Notes under the pieces: generated by a model | Databases searched by the model: none | What the model was told of the DNA's origin: nothing | What the model saw: only the letters and a program-made list of their open reading frames with translations | Shown: positions 62,068 through 64,000 of the stretch, piece by piece | How positions within the stretch are numbered: the first letter of the stretch is position 1 | Layout: the number at the start of each line of letters is the position of its first letter | Made by a program: the position numbers and the translations under genes | Origin: Aestuariivivens sediminis | Lineage (GTDB): Bacteria > Bacteroidota > Bacteroidia > Flavobacteriales > Flavobacteriaceae | Assembly (NCBI RefSeq): GCF_022662105.1 | Contig: NZ_JAKMCP010000001.1 | Location: forward strand, 744,001-808,000 | Length of the DNA: 64,000 nt | Direction of reading: 5' to 3'

Positions 62068-63324
62068 ATGAAGTCTGCCAAAAATAAAATCACAACCATT
62101 GGTTTTGCTGTACTTATGGTTGTATTTGCTTGTTTTCAATCTTGTAATGATGAACCTGTTGAACCGGTAATCGACACACAAGAACCTTTATTCCCTTGTA
62201 AAAATGGATTTGCTGATATATACCCCTGTAATGGATACGATTTAATAGCCCATATCCCTTTGACCACGTTCAATGCCGTAAGTGGAAATGACTCATGGGG
62301 GTGGACAGATGTTACTAATGGCAAAGAATATGCCTTAATGGGACTGGATAACGGTACGGCCTTCGTAGATATTACCAATCCCGACAACCCTATTTATCTC
62401 GGAAAATTGCCTACGAATTCCTCAAGTACGACCTGGCGCGATATTAAAGTTCATGACAACCATGCTTTTATTGTTGCCGATAATGCCGGCGCACACGGCA
62501 TGCAAGTTTTCAATTTAACACGTTTGCGTAATATTGTAAATCCTCCTGAGATATTTTCTGCCGATGCAACCTATAACGACGTTGGAAGCTGCCATAACAT
62601 AGTTATAAATGAAAATGAAAATATAGCCTATTTGGTAGGCTGTGAATCCTATAATGGTGGTATTGTTTTTATTGACATTTCCAATCCACTAAATCCTGTT
62701 GGAATTGGTGGTTATGGCGATTTAGGTTATACTCATGACGCCCAGGTGGTGACTTATACTGGACCAGATTCAGATTATAGTGGAAAGAATTTGTTAATTG
62801 GAAGTAACGGTAATTATCTGGGGACTAACACGGTAGTGATTTTAGATGTTAGTGATAAATCCAACCCCCAACTCATTTCCCAAGTAAGTTATCCAAACCC
62901 CGGTTATGCTCACCAGGGCTGGTTTACCGAAGATATGTCTCATTTTATTTTTGGCGATGAACTGGACGAGCAGTTTTTCGGAAACAATACGGCAACTTTT
63001 ATATTTGATTTTAGTGATTTAGATGCGCCTGTGTTATCATCAACCTATTATGGCCCAACATTGGCCATAGACCATAACGGATATGTGAACGGCAATACCT
63101 TCTATCTATCAAATTACAACGCTGGATTACGGGTGCTGGATATAAGTAACATTGGAGCAACAACAAATGCCATGGCTGAAATTGGATTTTTCGATACCTA
63201 TCCGGAAAACAATAATGCAGGTTATGATGGCGCGTGGAGCGTATATCCCTTTTTTGAAAGCGGAAACATTGTTATAAGTGACATTGACCGTGGGTTATTT
63301 GTGGTTAAAAAAAGTGATTTATAA
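62068..63324 (+). CDS. LVIVD-repeat / choice-of-anchor B family lipoprotein
   Basis: 418 residues with an SPII signal (lipobox FQSC). The rest is a beta-propeller-like series of repeats whose cores read FVDITNPDNPIYLGKL, FIDISNPLNPVGIGGY, ILDVSDKSNPQLISQV, IFDFSDLDAPVLSSTY and VLDISNIGAT. These are LVIVD repeats, as in choice-of-anchor B proteins. It should sit at the cell surface or in the periplasm. No enzymatic function is known. It is followed within eight bases by another surface lipoprotein gene. Confidence 0.9.
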   Translation: MKSAKNKITTIGFAVLMVVFACFQSCNDEPVEPVIDTQEPLFPCKNGFADIYPCNGYDLIAHIPLTTFNAVSGNDSWGWTDVTNGKEYALMGLDNGTAFVDITNPDNPIYLGKLPTNSSSTTWRDIKVHDNHAFIVADNAGAHGMQVFNLTRLRNIVNPPEIFSADATYNDVGSCHNIVINENENIAYLVGCESYNGGIVFIDISNPLNPVGIGGYGDLGYTHDAQVVTYTGPDSDYSGKNLLIGSNGNYLGTNTVVILDVSDKSNPQLISQVSYPNPGYAHQGWFTEDMSHFIFGDELDEQFFGNNTATFIFDFSDLDAPVLSSTYYGPTLAIDHNGYVNGNTFYLSNYNAGLRVLDISNIGATTNAMAEIGFFDTYPENNNAGYDGAWSVYPFFESGNIVISDIDRGLFVVKKSDL

Positions 63325-63332
63325 ACCTTAAT

Positions 63333-64000
63333 ATGCCCTTTATTATACCCAAATATTATCTCCTAATATTATCGCCATTCATAGTTTTCAACTGTTCTTC
63401 GAAAGAACCGGATAACCCTTCAGACCAGGAAAAAATAGCTTTTGTAAAAACGCTTGGCGGTACAAATAATGATAGTGGCCGATCCATAATAAAAACTGCA
63501 GATGGCGGATATGCCATCGCGGGCTATACCCAAAGTGTAGATGGAAATGTTACCGATAAATCAAACACCAGTTTCGATTATTGGTTGTTGAAATTTGATG
63601 CTAATGATATCATACAATGGCAAAAGACTTATGGAGGCACAGATGAAGATAGAGCAAACGATATGGTCCAAGCTACAGATGGTGGATTTGCCATTTTAGG
63701 ATTTAGTAAAAGTTCTGACGGTGATGTAACGGCCAATGAGGGCTTAACCGATTTTTGGTTAACTAAATTGAATCCAAATGGCGAAATAACTTGGCAAAAG
63801 CAATTTGGGTTTTCTGGGGCAGACAATGGTATTTCTTTTATTCCCACTAATGATGGAGGATATTTACTCACTGGAATTCTTGATGTTACGGCTTCAAATG
63901 GGCTTGGCAACAGTAAAACAGTTGCTGCAAAGCGGCATGCTGGTGGAGATTATTGGGCCATTAAATTGGATGCTTCTGGAGTCCGACAATGGAGTAGATA
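63333..64000 (+). CDS. repeat-containing lipoprotein (3' end beyond the window)
   Basis: ATG at 63333. The signal peptide has lipobox VFNC (Cys 21). About 220 residues are visible, all made of a repeat of roughly 55-60 residues with the cores TADGGYAIAGY, DYWLLKFDANDIIQWQK, TDGGFAILGF, DFWLTKLNPNGEITWQK and NDGGYLLTG, DYWAIKLDASGV. This is a bladed-propeller-like surface repeat. It lies eight bases behind the LVIVD gene and is surely co-transcribed. Length, C-terminus and any T9SS sorting domain cannot be seen. Confidence 0.85.
   Translation, partial: MPFIIPKYYLLILSPFIVFNCSSKEPDNPSDQEKIAFVKTLGGTNNDSGRSIIKTADGGYAIAGYTQSVDGNVTDKSNTSFDYWLLKFDANDIIQWQKTYGGTDEDRANDMVQATDGGFAILGFSKSSDGDVTANEGLTDFWLTKLNPNGEITWQKQFGFSGADNGISFIPTNDGGYLLTGILDVTASNGLGNSKTVAAKRHAGGDYWAIKLDASGVRQWSR

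Noticed and set aside
1-64000. CRISPR arrays, insertion sequences, integrases, phage genes, tRNA or rRNA genes
   Set aside because: I looked on both strands and found no regularly spaced repeats, transposase or integrase motifs, or tRNA-like T-loop/acceptor pairs.

Overview
The window reads as a chromosomal segment of a marine-type flavobacterium (Bacteroidota, probably Flavobacteriaceae). The DNA is AT-rich by eye. Genes rarely have a Shine-Dalgarno sequence, and many are preceded by the Bacteroidota promoter core TAnnTTTG. The gene content fits: gldD and gldE gliding genes beside ssb, mutY, HU and an RNase E/G; the ftsX/DUF3098/uppP/truB cluster; a three-gene sdhCAB operon with one cytochrome b subunit; a Bacteroidota-type GGGP synthase; and many SPII lipoproteins. 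Nearly everything is housekeeping. I see no tRNA or rRNA gene, CRISPR array, insertion sequence, prophage or plasmid function.

Layout. 1-9.5 kb (mostly minus): an omega-amidase/methionine aminotransferase pair (methionine salvage), L-2-hydroxyglutarate oxidase, a membrane-anchored MutS-family ATPase, a zinc metallopeptidase, a SemiSWEET and leuS. 9.6-17.5 kb (mostly plus): an EamA exporter, then ftsX-DUF3098-[glycerate kinase and GntP permease]-uppP-truB, a TonB-like protein and a thioredoxin-fold protein. 17.6-25.6 kb: DNA repair (tag), a secreted Gfo/Idh oxidoreductase, a GH16 glycosidase gene broken by a stop and a frameshift, aat, an OB-fold DUF3127 protein with an SSB-like tail, a flavin reductase, an orphan histidine kinase with a zinc-finger membrane partner, HIT, greA and a Rieske-like lipoprotein.

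25.6-33.1 kb is the most coherent functional block. A TonB receptor under a TPP riboswitch lies next to a minus-strand operon: PPTase - GGGP synthase - thiamine-binding protein - PnuC-like permease - NadR-like kinase - DUF4301. The last four overlap one another, and DUF4301 shows sugar-nucleotidyltransferase-like motifs. I read this as a probable thiamine (or nicotinamide riboside) uptake and trapping route. thiL, the last step of TPP synthesis, lies at 61 kb.

33-48 kb: ahcY with a 12-codon upstream ORF, rplU-rpmA, a copper-chaperone-like lipoprotein, gldD-gldE-ssb-mutY, HU, a 30-residue ribosomal-type basic protein, RNase E/G, alpha carbonic anhydrase, an aldo/keto reductase, an OmpA-type lipoprotein and exonuclease III. 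48-64 kb: a very large outer-membrane barrel protein, an M28 peptidase, sdhCAB, aminopeptidase P, aspartate kinase divergent from an ACT-domain protein, an alpha/beta hydrolase, two tandem zinc-ribbon microproteins, thiL, and two surface lipoproteins with repeats, the last cut by the window edge.

Promoter, terminator and operon assignments are from reading the sequence only. Functional names rest on motifs and family resemblance recalled from memory, not on searches.
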